DNA of 64,000 nucleotides from DASZHJ01 sp035517495 (lineage in GTDB: Bacteria > Pseudomonadota > Alphaproteobacteria > ATCC43930 > CGMCC-115725): the NCBI GenBank assembly GCA_035517495.1, contig DATIYT010000103.1:62001-126000 (forward strand), given 5' to 3'. The notes beneath the pieces were generated by a model that was not told the DNA's origin, ran no database searches, and saw only the letters and a program-made list of their open reading frames with translations. Shown one piece after another: positions 8,711-16,700 of the stretch. A program made the translations under genes and the position numbers. Within the stretch, counting starts at the first letter, position 1, and the number at the start of each line of letters is the position of its first letter.

Positions 8711-9433
8711 GTGTCGGTCAGAGTGTTGAGCAGCGGCGACACGGCGCTGGTGGTCGAATTCGGCGACCGCATCGATCGCGCGCTCAGCGAACGTGTGTTG
8801 GCGCTGCGCGCCCGCGTCGATCAGGCCGATATCGCGGGGGTAATCGAGACCGTCCCGACCTTCCGCTCACTTATGGTGCATTACGATCCGCTGCGCGTCG
8901 GCGCGGCGGGGCTCAAGGCCGTGATCGAGACCTTGTTGGAGGGTGCGGTATCGCCCAATCAAAAGCGCCGGCTCTGGCGCGTGCCGGTCTGCTATGAAGG
9001 CGAACTCGCACCCGACCTGGACGAAGTCGGGGAACGGACCGGGCTTGGAACGAGCGAGGTCGCGGCGCTGCATGCGAGCGCCCGCTACCACGTCTACATG
9101 GTGGGTTTCCTCCCGGGCTATCCCTACATGGGAGACTTGCCTCGCCCGTTGCATCTTCCGCGGCGGGCGGACCCCCGCGTCCGCGTACCGCCGGGGTCGG
9201 TCGCAATCGCGACCGGAATGACGGCGATCTATCCGGTCGAAAGTCCGGCTGGATGGCACCTGATCGGTACGACGCCGATCCGCATTTTTGATCCGGGAGT
9301 ACAGCCGCCGGCCCTGTTTGCGCCGGGCGACGCCGTGGAATTCGAAGCGATCGGCCGCGCCGCCTTCGATCGCCTGCGTGCCGCCGCTGAGAACGGCGAA
9401 CACCGCCTTGCGCCGAGCGACATCGCCGAATGA
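8711..9433 (+). CDS. pxpB: 5-oxoprolinase subunit PxpB (allophanate hydrolase subunit 1 family)
   Basis: 240 residues from a GTG at 8711 with GGAGG upstream. PxpB carries the KipI/AHS1 cyclophilin-like fold and pairs with PxpC. Diagnostic blocks are SGDTALVVEFGD at the N-terminus, HASARYHVYMVGFLPGYPYMGDLP in the middle (F-x-P-G-[FY]-x-Y-x-G) and PAGWHLIGTTP. The stop overlaps the pxpC start in ATGA. The alternative reading as urea-amidolyase or kinase-inhibitor KipI is less likely, because a PxpA homologue lies next door and no urea carboxylase is present. Confidence 0.9.
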   Translation: MSVRVLSSGDTALVVEFGDRIDRALSERVLALRARVDQADIAGVIETVPTFRSLMVHYDPLRVGAAGLKAVIETLLEGAVSPNQKRRLWRVPVCYEGELAPDLDEVGERTGLGTSEVAALHASARYHVYMVGFLPGYPYMGDLPRPLHLPRRADPRVRVPPGSVAIATGMTAIYPVESPAGWHLIGTTPIRIFDPGVQPPALFAPGDAVEFEAIGRAAFDRLRAAAENGEHRLAPSDIAE

Positions 9434-10455
9434 GCGCGCTCTCGGTCCTGGCGCCGGGCTTGCACTCAACGATCCAGGATCGTGGCCGCTACGGCTATCA
9501 GGCGTTCGGCGTCCCGGTTTCGGGCGCGCTTGACGGCGAAAGCCACGAGATCGCCAACCGCCTCTCCGGGAATGCCGCCGATGCGGCGTGCCTGGAGATT
9601 TTTTACCAAGGTCCGACGATGGAAGTGGAGGCCACCTCCGTGCGAATCTCCGTGGCGGGAAGCGGCGCGGAGATCGAGCTCCTGGGTCAGCAGAGCCGCC
9701 GCCTCGGCGGCTGGCGCAGCGTGACGCTCGCGCGCGGCTCTCGATTTCGTGTGCGCGGCCCCGCTGCTGCCTGTGCCTATCTCGCGGTGGACGGCGGCTT
9801 TCCAGTGGCGCCGGTGCTCGGCAGCGCGTCGACGTTCGTGCGCGGCGGATTCGGTGGTTGGCGCGGCCGTGCGCTGCAAGCAGGCGACCGCCTGCCGCTC
9901 AACCGCGATAGCGCGGAAGATCGCCAAGAGCTGGCGCTGCCAACGCCACCCGACACCAACGACGAGCGGGCGATACGCGTGGTGCTCGGTCCGCAGCAAG
10001 ATTATTTCACGGGTGCCGCGATCGAGACGTTGCTCAGCGCGAAATTTCGGGTCTCGCAGCAGGCCGACCGCATGGGGCTTCGTCTCGATGGCGCCACCCT
10101 CGCGCACCGCGGCGACTACAATATCGTCTCCGACGGCATCGCCACCGGCGCGATCCAAGTCCCGGGCTCCGGTCAGCCGATCCTGCTGTTGGCCGATCAT
10201 CAGACCACGGGCGGCTATCCCAAGATCGCCACCGTCATTTCGGCGGACTTGCCGCTGGTCGGCCGCCGTCGTCCCGGGGATCGCATTCGCTTCGCCGCTG
10301 TCGACGTGGCGGAAGCCGAGAATCTGCGGCGCGTACAACGCGCTGCGCTCGACGCCTTGATCGCGACTGCGGTGCCGGCACATCCGATGATCGGGCTCGA
10401 TCTCGATCGACTGCACCAGGCCAATTTGATCAGCGGCGTGGTGTTCGATCACTGA
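9430..10455 (+). CDS. pxpC: 5-oxoprolinase subunit PxpC (biotin-dependent carboxyltransferase-like, AHS2)
   Basis: 341 residues, AHS2/KipA family. It starts in the ATGA overlap with pxpB. LSVLAPGLHSTIQDRGR at the N-terminus, YQAFGVPVSGALD, and LGPQQDYFTGAA followed by SQQADRMGLRLDG are the standard family blocks. PSGQPILLLADHQTTGGYPKI is also typical, apart from the local reading VPGSGQPI. It acts in the cytoplasmic PxpABC complex. The downstream GntR gene starts 17 bases later and is probably in the same transcript. Confidence 0.9.
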   Translation: MSALSVLAPGLHSTIQDRGRYGYQAFGVPVSGALDGESHEIANRLSGNAADAACLEIFYQGPTMEVEATSVRISVAGSGAEIELLGQQSRRLGGWRSVTLARGSRFRVRGPAAACAYLAVDGGFPVAPVLGSASTFVRGGFGGWRGRALQAGDRLPLNRDSAEDRQELALPTPPDTNDERAIRVVLGPQQDYFTGAAIETLLSAKFRVSQQADRMGLRLDGATLAHRGDYNIVSDGIATGAIQVPGSGQPILLLADHQTTGGYPKIATVISADLPLVGRRRPGDRIRFAAVDVAEAENLRRVQRAALDALIATAVPAHPMIGLDLDRLHQANLISGVVFDH

Positions 10456-10472
10456 GCCATGAGAGCGCGACC

Positions 10473-11228
10473 ATGAGCCAATTGGCGAAGACGCTGCGCA
10501 TGAGCCAGATGCCGCTCTACCTCCAGGTTGCGGCTGTACTGCGCCGGCGCATCGAGGATGGGCACTGGTCGGCCGGCGAAAAAATTTCCACGATCGAGGA
10601 ATTGCAAGTGGAGTTCGGCGTGGCGCGCGTAACCGTGCGGCAGGCGGTTGAACTCCTGGAGAAGGAAGGGTTGGTGCGGCGCGAACAAGGCCGCGGCACC
10701 TTCGTTGCCGCAGCGGTCGAAAATCCTCGCTGGCTGACCCTTGACGCGAGCTGGTCGTCGCTGATCGGCACCATCAAGCACAACGTGCCCAAATTCCTCG
10801 CGGTCGGCGCCTCGGATGCAAAACCGCGCCTAAGGTCTGGCGAAGGCAACCTTGCCGACGATTATGTCCACTTGCGCAGCGTGCAATATCGCGGCGCACG
10901 CGCCTATGCGCTCGTGAATGTACAATTGGCGAGAGAGGTCTATGAGCGTGATTCCGAAGCGTTCCGCCGCCATGCCGCGCTACCGATCGTGGCCGGGATG
11001 CGCGACGTCAAAATTGCGTCGGCGCATCAGACACTCGTTATCGGCAGTGCCGATCCGGAAACCGCGCGCTTGCTCAAGTTGCCGGTCAATGCTCCGACGG
11101 CGGAGGCGCACTGCGTTGTGATCGATCGGCACGGCATCGCGATTTATGTGGCCGACATCACCTATCGCGGCGACTGCATCCGGCTCGAGACCACGCTCTA
11201 TAGCGACGAGCGGCACGGAGGTCGATAG
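10473..11228 (+). CDS. GntR-family transcriptional regulator, HutC/UTRA type
   Basis: 251 residues. The winged-helix domain lies at about residues 13-80, with MPLYLQVAAVLRRRIEDGHW and the recognition region FGVARVTVRQAVELLEKEGL followed by RREQGRGTFVA. The UTRA ligand domain covers about 95-245. HutC-type proteins usually repress a catabolic operon and are released by a pathway metabolite. Its position just behind pxpBC suggests control of the pxp genes by 5-oxoproline or glutamate, which is inference. An internal ATG at 10500 would drop nine residues without harming the domain, so the exact start is uncertain. Confidence 0.88.
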   Translation: MSQLAKTLRMSQMPLYLQVAAVLRRRIEDGHWSAGEKISTIEELQVEFGVARVTVRQAVELLEKEGLVRREQGRGTFVAAAVENPRWLTLDASWSSLIGTIKHNVPKFLAVGASDAKPRLRSGEGNLADDYVHLRSVQYRGARAYALVNVQLAREVYERDSEAFRRHAALPIVAGMRDVKIASAHQTLVIGSADPETARLLKLPVNAPTAEAHCVVIDRHGIAIYVADITYRGDCIRLETTLYSDERHGGR

Positions 11229-11367
11229 GATGGCACGGGAAATTTAGGCGTTCAATGCAGCCGCAGAAATTCGCGCGGCGGGCGATCGTGCCGGCGAGCA
11301 CCTACCATGTCCTGTGGGCATTGGTCGTGACGTACCTTGGCTACCATATCTGATATAGGTTTCTGCC

Positions 11368-12777
11368 ATGGACGACTCACAATCCCTATTCTCCGTCCTG
11401 CGCCAATCGGCTGACGCCGAGGCTGTCGCCGCGATCGAGCGGTTGGTGCGCGACGGAAGCGACCGCGAGCTCAACCGCGTGAACGTCCTCTCTTTCGCCG
11501 CCAAGGCGGGACTTGACGAAGAGCGGACGATCGCGGCCTTTCTGCACGCGGCTCGCCTTGGGCTTTTTGAGCTCTCCTGGAACGTCCTCTGCCCGGGCTG
11601 CGGCGGGGTCTTGGAAGCCAGCGCCACGCTCAAGACCGTTAAGCACGAGGAATACACCTGCGCCCTTTGTGCCGCGGGTTATCGACCGACGCTCGACGAA
11701 ATGGTCGAGGTGACTTTCACCGTGAGCCCGCGGGTTCGTCGCATCGCCGCGCACTCTCCGCATGACTTGCCGGCGAGCGAATATTTCCGCCAGATTTTCT
11801 GGAGCTCAGCTCTCGACCTTCCCGAGGGATCGCTCGACGACTTGTTCAACGAAGTGACACTGGAGCAAATCGAGCTGCCGCCAGGAGAAAAGGCGCTGGT
11901 CTCCCTGCAGCTCCCGGCCCAATTCATTATCATCATCGATCCGGTGACTCACGCGGCGCAATTCGTCGACGTCAAGGGCGAGCCCACGCGCGAGCGGCAG
12001 AATCTGTCGATGATCTTCAACAAGGTGCGCGCACCCACGGGCAACATTCAGCTTCGCCCGGGGCCCCTGCGTCTCTCGCTCGACAATCGCACGGACGTAC
12101 GTGTGCTGCCCGGCGTGTGGATCGCCGGCGACAAGCTTCACGAATTCATCGGCAAGCGTAAAGCGTTCCTGACCGCAAAGCGTCTGCTCACCAACCAGAC
12201 CTTCCGCGACATCTATCGCACGGACACGCTGGACGTCGATCAGCGGCTCAAGATCACCAGTCTCACTTTCCTGTTCACCGATCTCAAGGGTTCGACCGAA
12301 CTCTATGAGCGGGTCGGCGACTTGGTCGCCTTCGACCTCGTGCGGACCCACTTTCAGGCGCTCAACGAGATCGTGGCCGCAGAGGCGGGCGCCGTCGTCA
12401 AGACCATCGGCGATGCGGTGATGGCGACGTTTCCGACGCCCGACCGCGCGGTGGCTGCGGCGCTTCGGATGCGCGAGGCGATGCGCCGGCTCAACGACGA
12501 GCGCGGGCGCGAGGATTTGCTACTCAAGATCGGTATCCACGAAGGACCGTGCCTCGCGGTCGTGCTCAACGATCATCAGGACTACTTCGGCCAGACCGTG
12601 AACATTGCCTCGCGGGTACAGGGGCTCGCGACGTCGCGCTCGATTTTCGCGACCGAGCCGGTTGTCGACTATCCACAGACCTCGGCGCTGCTCGAAACCA
12701 AGGGCCTCATTCCACAGCGTCAGCAGCGAGTGCTGTCCGGTATCACGGACGAGATGAGCGTCTACGAGATCGCCTGA
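11368..12777 (+). CDS. Class III adenylate/guanylate cyclase with N-terminal zinc-ribbon region (DUF5939-like)
   Basis: 469-residue soluble protein. Residues 1-290 form a non-enzymatic region with a four-Cys ribbon (C75, C78, C98, C101) and resemble the DUF5939 module found before cyclase domains. The catalytic domain covers about 295-469. FLFTDLKGST gives metal ligand D305, KTIGDAVMATF gives K345 and the second metal Asp D349, and GQTVNIASR gives the transition-state N412 and R416. All catalytic residues are thus present, although the usual GDG is GDA. A lysine at 345 favours ATP over GTP. No membrane segment is visible. It has its own upstream region (139 bases) and converges on the nitroreductase with six bases between stops. 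Confidence 0.88.
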   Translation: MDDSQSLFSVLRQSADAEAVAAIERLVRDGSDRELNRVNVLSFAAKAGLDEERTIAAFLHAARLGLFELSWNVLCPGCGGVLEASATLKTVKHEEYTCALCAAGYRPTLDEMVEVTFTVSPRVRRIAAHSPHDLPASEYFRQIFWSSALDLPEGSLDDLFNEVTLEQIELPPGEKALVSLQLPAQFIIIIDPVTHAAQFVDVKGEPTRERQNLSMIFNKVRAPTGNIQLRPGPLRLSLDNRTDVRVLPGVWIAGDKLHEFIGKRKAFLTAKRLLTNQTFRDIYRTDTLDVDQRLKITSLTFLFTDLKGSTELYERVGDLVAFDLVRTHFQALNEIVAAEAGAVVKTIGDAVMATFPTPDRAVAAALRMREAMRRLNDERGREDLLLKIGIHEGPCLAVVLNDHQDYFGQTVNIASRVQGLATSRSIFATEPVVDYPQTSALLETKGLIPQRQQRVLSGITDEMSVYEIA

Positions 12778-12783
12778 TCGTCG

Positions 12784-13413
12784 CTAACCCAATCGAGATG
12801 GCTTCCAAAGCAAGTCCGCGACGGTCCGCCGCGTCGCGGGTTTGCCGCCGTCCGCGGGCCATCCCAGGGTGATCAGCGCCTGTGGCTCCCAGCCGCTCGG
12901 CAAACCCAAGGCCTCGGCCACGACTTCAGGGCAGAACAGCGGCGCGCACATCCAGCAGGCGCCGAGACCCTCGACATGGGCCGCCAACAGCAGGTTTTGC
13001 GCGGCCATGGCCGTGCTCTGCACGGCCATCAGGTGCTCGGCTTCTTGGCGCGCATCGCGATAGCGGTCCATCTCGCTCATGTCTACCGCCACCACGATCA
13101 CCGATGCGGCGCCGGTGATCCGCGCGTAGGAACGCGCCACGTCCTGCTCGATCGCGGCTGCGGGATCTCCGTCGCGAAGCCGATCGGCGTGCAGTCGGTC
13201 GCCCATGGCTCGCGCAAGACGGTCTTTCCAGGACGCATCCTCAATCAGCGCAAAGCGCCAGGGCTGGCGATTGTGCGCGGAGGGCGCCCAGCGTGCCGCA
13301 TCGAGCAGGCGCGCGATGATCGCCGGGGGGATTGCCTCGGCGCGATAGCGCCGGATCGAGCGCCGTCCCGCGACAAGCTCGCGGAACGCCGCCGCTCTGT
13401 CGCGGCTCGTCAT
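12784..13413 (-). CDS. Nitroreductase-family protein, similar to the FbiB C-terminal (dehydro-F420 reductase) domain
   Basis: 209-residue FMN-dependent nitroreductase fold. RRSIRRYRAEAIPP, APSAHNRQPWRF, then AVQSTAMAAQNLLLAA and GLGACWMCAPLFCPEVV are strongly reminiscent of the C-terminal half of mycobacterial FbiB and its stand-alone counterparts, which reduce dehydro-F420-0 made from phosphoenolpyruvate. That would fill the missing step of the F420 operon 5 kb away. Against this, it is the last gene of an operon with a DUF1989 protein and two Rieske oxygenases (ten bases downstream of DUF1989), so a role as a general flavin reductase or in that catabolic pathway is possible. The family is secure; the F420 role is inference. 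Confidence 0.8.
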   Translation of the reverse strand: MTSRDRAAAFRELVAGRRSIRRYRAEAIPPAIIARLLDAARWAPSAHNRQPWRFALIEDASWKDRLARAMGDRLHADRLRDGDPAAAIEQDVARSYARITGAASVIVVAVDMSEMDRYRDARQEAEHLMAVQSTAMAAQNLLLAAHVEGLGACWMCAPLFCPEVVAEALGLPSGWEPQALITLGWPADGGKPATRRTVADLLWKPSRLG

Positions 13414-13423
13414 CGCGTGGGCG

Positions 13424-14029
13424 CTAACCGAGCACCTGGAAGTGTGCGTCGGTGATCTTGCCTAGCTTGCCGTTGATCGGGAGGATGTCCTGCGGACAGG
13501 CCGACATCGCGACGATGCAGTCCATCCTCGCCCGCAGGATCACATAATCGCCGGGCTTCGACACCGGCTCGCCCCAGGAGGTCTTGCCCTCGCGGTCCAC
13601 GGGTATGTTCATCCAGAGATTGAGCGGCGCCGGCACTTCAGGCGCGGCGATTCCGAGTTGGCGCATCCCCGCGATCAGATTGTCGGTGCAGTTGTCGTGA
13701 TACTCCTTGCACCCGAGCAATCCGTACCGGTAGTCGTCGCAGGCGGCCATCAAGGTATCGTGGATGCCGGGCGAGGTATCCTCCTCGAAATGCAGAATCG
13801 GTCGACGCCGGTTGGTGTAGAGGTCGTGCCCCTTGCGCGGAAAAATCGTGCCGATGGTCGGTCGCGTGTGCTCCATGGACATGAACTCCGGCAAATAATC
13901 GGCGCCGAAGGCCCAGGTATCAACCACCTGGGTTCCCGCGGTGTTGATGATCTTGATCGCCTGGCCCTTGGTCAGGCGCACGGCGCGGCCTTTGCGCGCG
14001 GGAACGGTCATGAGGTCACTCGTAGACAT
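13424..14029 (-). CDS. DUF1989 (urea carboxylase-associated family) protein
   Basis: 201 residues from the ATG at 14029; a longer frame upstream lies inside the Rieske gene and is discarded. The family is recognised by the N-terminal MTVPARKGRAVRLTKGQ, the STAGTQV-like block INTAGTQVVDTWAF, SMEHTRPTIG, and DNCTDNLIAGM with ApLNLWMNIPV. DUF1989 proteins often sit beside urea carboxylase or aminomethyl/glycine-cleavage-type catabolic genes, and their biochemical role is not settled. Here the start lies four bases after the Rieske stop, so it belongs to the same operon. No urea carboxylase is visible in the window. Confidence 0.8.
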   Translation of the reverse strand: MSTSDLMTVPARKGRAVRLTKGQAIKIINTAGTQVVDTWAFGADYLPEFMSMEHTRPTIGTIFPRKGHDLYTNRRRPILHFEEDTSPGIHDTLMAACDDYRYGLLGCKEYHDNCTDNLIAGMRQLGIAAPEVPAPLNLWMNIPVDREGKTSWGEPVSKPGDYVILRARMDCIVAMSACPQDILPINGKLGKITDAHFQVLG

Positions 14030-14033
14030 GGGA

Positions 14034-15260
14034 TTATCTCGCTTCGTTTTGTGTTGGGGAACTGATCTCGTGGAGATACCAGGCGACGTATCGGCTGGTA
14101 TTAGCCTCCATGGGCGCGTAGGGGCCGGGCGCATAGTAGCGGGACGCGACCCCCAACTGGTTCTGCTCGATGATGCGCTGATCGGCCTCGCTGGTGACGC
14201 GCCACAGCCAGGTGAGCTTCGCCGGGTCAAAATCGGCACCGGACCGGGCGTCCTCGCGCACAAGCCAGATCACTTCGATCTCCGTCCGATCGACTGCGCG
14301 CGGCAGAAAACGATAGATCACGCCGTGATCGGCGTAGGCGAGAAAGAAGCTGGCGGGGCCGAAGTGCACCGAGGTGGCGCCGCCATCATGTCCCCGCAGA
14401 TTCCCCATCAACGGAGCGACGCGGCGGCCATCTTCGCTTCCGGTCTCGACGCCCTCATAGAGGGGATACCGGAATCCGAAGACTGCTTCTTCGCCCGAGT
14501 CCGAGGACTTCCAGTGATTTCGCGTCGGCGCGTCGGTCCCAAGCGCCGCCGCGCGCATCCGCAATTGCTGGTTCATCCTCTCGATGCGCGCCGGCGGCTG
14601 TTCGAGCGCATGCAGCCGCGAGTATTCAGGATGCGCCGGTGCGCAGTGATAGCATTCGAGATAATTCTCGACCGCGAGCTTCCAATTGGCGGCGATCGGA
14701 TAACGCTCGCGGTGCGCGACGCGCGCGCGGGCCCAGTCAAAGGGACCGAGGCAGGTTTGCAAGGTCGCTTCGGCATTGTCGAGGCTGAGCGGAGCCTCTG
14801 CCAAGGACATCAGAATCAGTCCCTCGATGACGCGGAGGTGCAGCCGTCTTAGCCCGTGCGACGCGAGATCGAAATCTCCGGGCATGTGCCGCGCCGCCTC
14901 CAGCTTCCCGTCGAGGCCGTAAGTCCAGCCATGATAGGGACAGATCAGCGAGGCCGTCCGGCCGCTTTCCTCGGCGCAAATTCGGGATCCGCGGTGTCGA
15001 CAGACGTTGACGAACGCCCGCAAATCCCCGTCCTCGCCGCGAAGGATAATCGCGGATTCGCCGGCAATTTCGACCGTCTTGAAGTCGCCCGCCGCCCTGA
15101 AGCCGCTGACGTGCCCGACGCAGAGCCAATGGCGTAGAAAAATCCGCTCTATGTCGCGGCGGAAGAGCACGGGATCGCGATAGAACGGCTGCAGCAGCGA
15201 AGACCTCGGCGGCTGCGCCTCGATGAGCGCCGCAATCTCCCGCTCGCCACTCTCGCTCAT
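14034..15260 (-). CDS. Rieske non-heme iron oxygenase alpha subunit (quaternary-amine type) 1
   Basis: 408 residues from the ATG at 15260, preceded by GGAAAGG. The Rieske [2Fe-2S] ligands are C87/H89 (CRHRG) and C107/H110 (CPYHGW). The catalytic domain carries NYLECYHCAPAHPEY with iron ligands H205 and H210. The bridging position is E202, not the Asp of aromatic dioxygenases; Glu at this place is known from carnitine, glycine betaine and stachydrine oxygenases. The enzyme therefore probably hydroxylates or demethylates a quaternary or N-methyl amine. No beta subunit is adjacent. It lies 19 bases behind a second Rieske gene and four ahead of DUF1989. The electron donor is not in the window. 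Confidence 0.88.
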   Translation of the reverse strand: MSESGEREIAALIEAQPPRSSLLQPFYRDPVLFRRDIERIFLRHWLCVGHVSGFRAAGDFKTVEIAGESAIILRGEDGDLRAFVNVCRHRGSRICAEESGRTASLICPYHGWTYGLDGKLEAARHMPGDFDLASHGLRRLHLRVIEGLILMSLAEAPLSLDNAEATLQTCLGPFDWARARVAHRERYPIAANWKLAVENYLECYHCAPAHPEYSRLHALEQPPARIERMNQQLRMRAAALGTDAPTRNHWKSSDSGEEAVFGFRYPLYEGVETGSEDGRRVAPLMGNLRGHDGGATSVHFGPASFFLAYADHGVIYRFLPRAVDRTEIEVIWLVREDARSGADFDPAKLTWLWRVTSEADQRIIEQNQLGVASRYYAPGPYAPMEANTSRYVAWYLHEISSPTQNEAR

Positions 15261-15279
15261 TCGCCTTTCCGATGTCGCC

Positions 15280-16434
15280 TCAGGCGCGATTGGCCAGCGC
15301 ATTGGCGACGCGGCGCTGGAATTCGTGCGTCGTCGTCTCATGATAGGGCGAGAAATGGGCGTCGTGGTATCCGGGAGAGCGGCGGCCCACCTGCATGCCC
15401 TGGACCACGCCGATGTCCTCGAGGTTGGTCTTGGTCCAAAGCTCCACCACCTTGCCGCGCGCCGGCGCAAACTCGCTCGAGAGCGCGCGCTGACCCACGA
15501 AATAGAAGTGGAAAGTTTCCTTGGTGCGCTCCGGCGCCACCGGTTCGACGCTGAACAAGAAGAGGTAATCCGGGTGCAGACCGAACATCAGATTCGGAAG
15601 CACTGTCGGATAATCGGCCACGCGCTGCTCCGCCTCCGAGAGTCCCGGAAAGCGCGGGAGATCGGAATGTCCGGCGGTACCGGGCACATAGTTGGTGCTG
15701 GCCTGTCCGAGGAACAGATCCTCGACGACGCTCAGATGCGCCTCCATGCGCGAGGTCGTGTTGAGCGTCGGATGCGCAAAGGGCAGGTGATAGCTCTCAA
15801 GGAAATTCTCGACCGCAAGCTTCCAATTGGCGGCGAGATCGAATTCGCAGGAATATCCATGCCGCAACTGTGCCAGGTCGTATTTAGCCCAGCGTTTCGT
15901 CAGGGGCTTCATGTGCTCGACGAGCGGCGGCGCGTTGCCCGAGATGTTGACGAACACCAGGTCATTCCAGGTCTCCGCGCGCACGGGCTCGATCCCCATG
16001 CGCGAGCGGTCGATGCTAGGGCTCGAATGGTCCTCGGGTCCGTTGAAGCACGGTGTGAGCGCGAGCCTCCCGTCCAACTCGTAGGTCCAGGAATGATAGC
16101 GACAGACCAGCTTGGGGCGGCGCTTCTGCGGCTCGGTTACGAGCTGCGTGCCACGGTGGCGGCAGACATTGTGGAAGGCTCTGATCCCGCCCTTCTGGTC
16201 GCGGAGCACCAGGATCGGCAGGCCCGAGACGGTGACCGGCAGAGCATCGCCGGGATCGGGAATCTGGGCCCCCAGTGCCGCGAAGGTCCAGCGCTCGCGA
16301 AACAGCGCCGTACGCTCGGCCTCGAGAAACTCGGGCGAAGTGTAAGCGGCATTGGGGAGACAGATCGCCTCGGCGGTCGGGCGGTTGATCGCCTCGATCG
16401 CCGCGGGAGTGAGAATATCACCGACGCGGGCCAA
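15280..16434 (-). CDS. Rieske non-heme iron oxygenase alpha subunit (quaternary-amine type) 2
   Basis: 384 residues, first gene of a four-gene minus-strand operon. The start is a TTG at 16434 preceded by TAGGAG; no ATG in frame lies near. Rieske ligands are C91/H93 (CRHRG) and C111/H114 (CRYHSW, with Arg and Ser where Pro and Gly are usual). Iron-site residues are in NFLESYHLPFAHP, with E213 as bridge and H216 and H221 as ligands. It is homologous to the next gene but clearly diverged. The two could be separate enzymes acting on successive substrates, or partners in a hetero-oligomer. The 266-base spacer upstream is shared with the divergent TMADH-like gene. Confidence 0.88.
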   Translation of the reverse strand: MARVGDILTPAAIEAINRPTAEAICLPNAAYTSPEFLEAERTALFRERWTFAALGAQIPDPGDALPVTVSGLPILVLRDQKGGIRAFHNVCRHRGTQLVTEPQKRRPKLVCRYHSWTYELDGRLALTPCFNGPEDHSSPSIDRSRMGIEPVRAETWNDLVFVNISGNAPPLVEHMKPLTKRWAKYDLAQLRHGYSCEFDLAANWKLAVENFLESYHLPFAHPTLNTTSRMEAHLSVVEDLFLGQASTNYVPGTAGHSDLPRFPGLSEAEQRVADYPTVLPNLMFGLHPDYLFLFSVEPVAPERTKETFHFYFVGQRALSSEFAPARGKVVELWTKTNLEDIGVVQGMQVGRRSPGYHDAHFSPYHETTTHEFQRRVANALANRA

Positions 16435-16564
16435 GACCGGCTCCTACAGGCATGCGGCCCCTGCGGCCGCCATAGGATGGTACACCAGTCGCCCTAGGCC
16501 AGCACTAACGGAGAAAACCCCGAAGGAGATTGTGGGGGGCCGATCGGGGATGAGGGGATGTGTT

Positions 16565-16581
16565 ACACGAAAATGTCGTGT
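16565..16581. promoter_or_regulatory. Candidate operator dyad between Rieske and TMADH-like genes
   Basis: ACACGA and TCGTGT form perfect six-base arms around AAATG. The dyad is near the middle of a 266-base divergent spacer and is the only clear symmetric element I see there. No regulator gene is adjacent, so the binding protein is unknown. Confidence 0.25.
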
Positions 16582-16638
16582 GTGCCGCGCACGCCTCTCC
16601 ACGCCCAATCATCGCCTGGTGCCCTTTCAATCGGAACG

Positions 16639-16667
16639 TTGACTGCCCTGCCCTCAAGGCTTCGAAT
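16639..16667 (+). promoter_or_regulatory. Candidate sigma-70-type promoter for the TMADH-like operon
   Basis: TTGACT at 16639-16644 (five of six -35 matches), a 17-base spacer and TCGAAT at 16662-16667 (four of six -10 matches). Transcription would start near 16675, leaving a short leader with AAGGAG before the GTG at 16701. Position and spacing are sensible, but one such match is expected by chance fairly often. Confidence 0.3.
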
Positions 16668-16700
16668 AAGGTTGGATCATGGGGTAAAGGAGCTGGCGGA

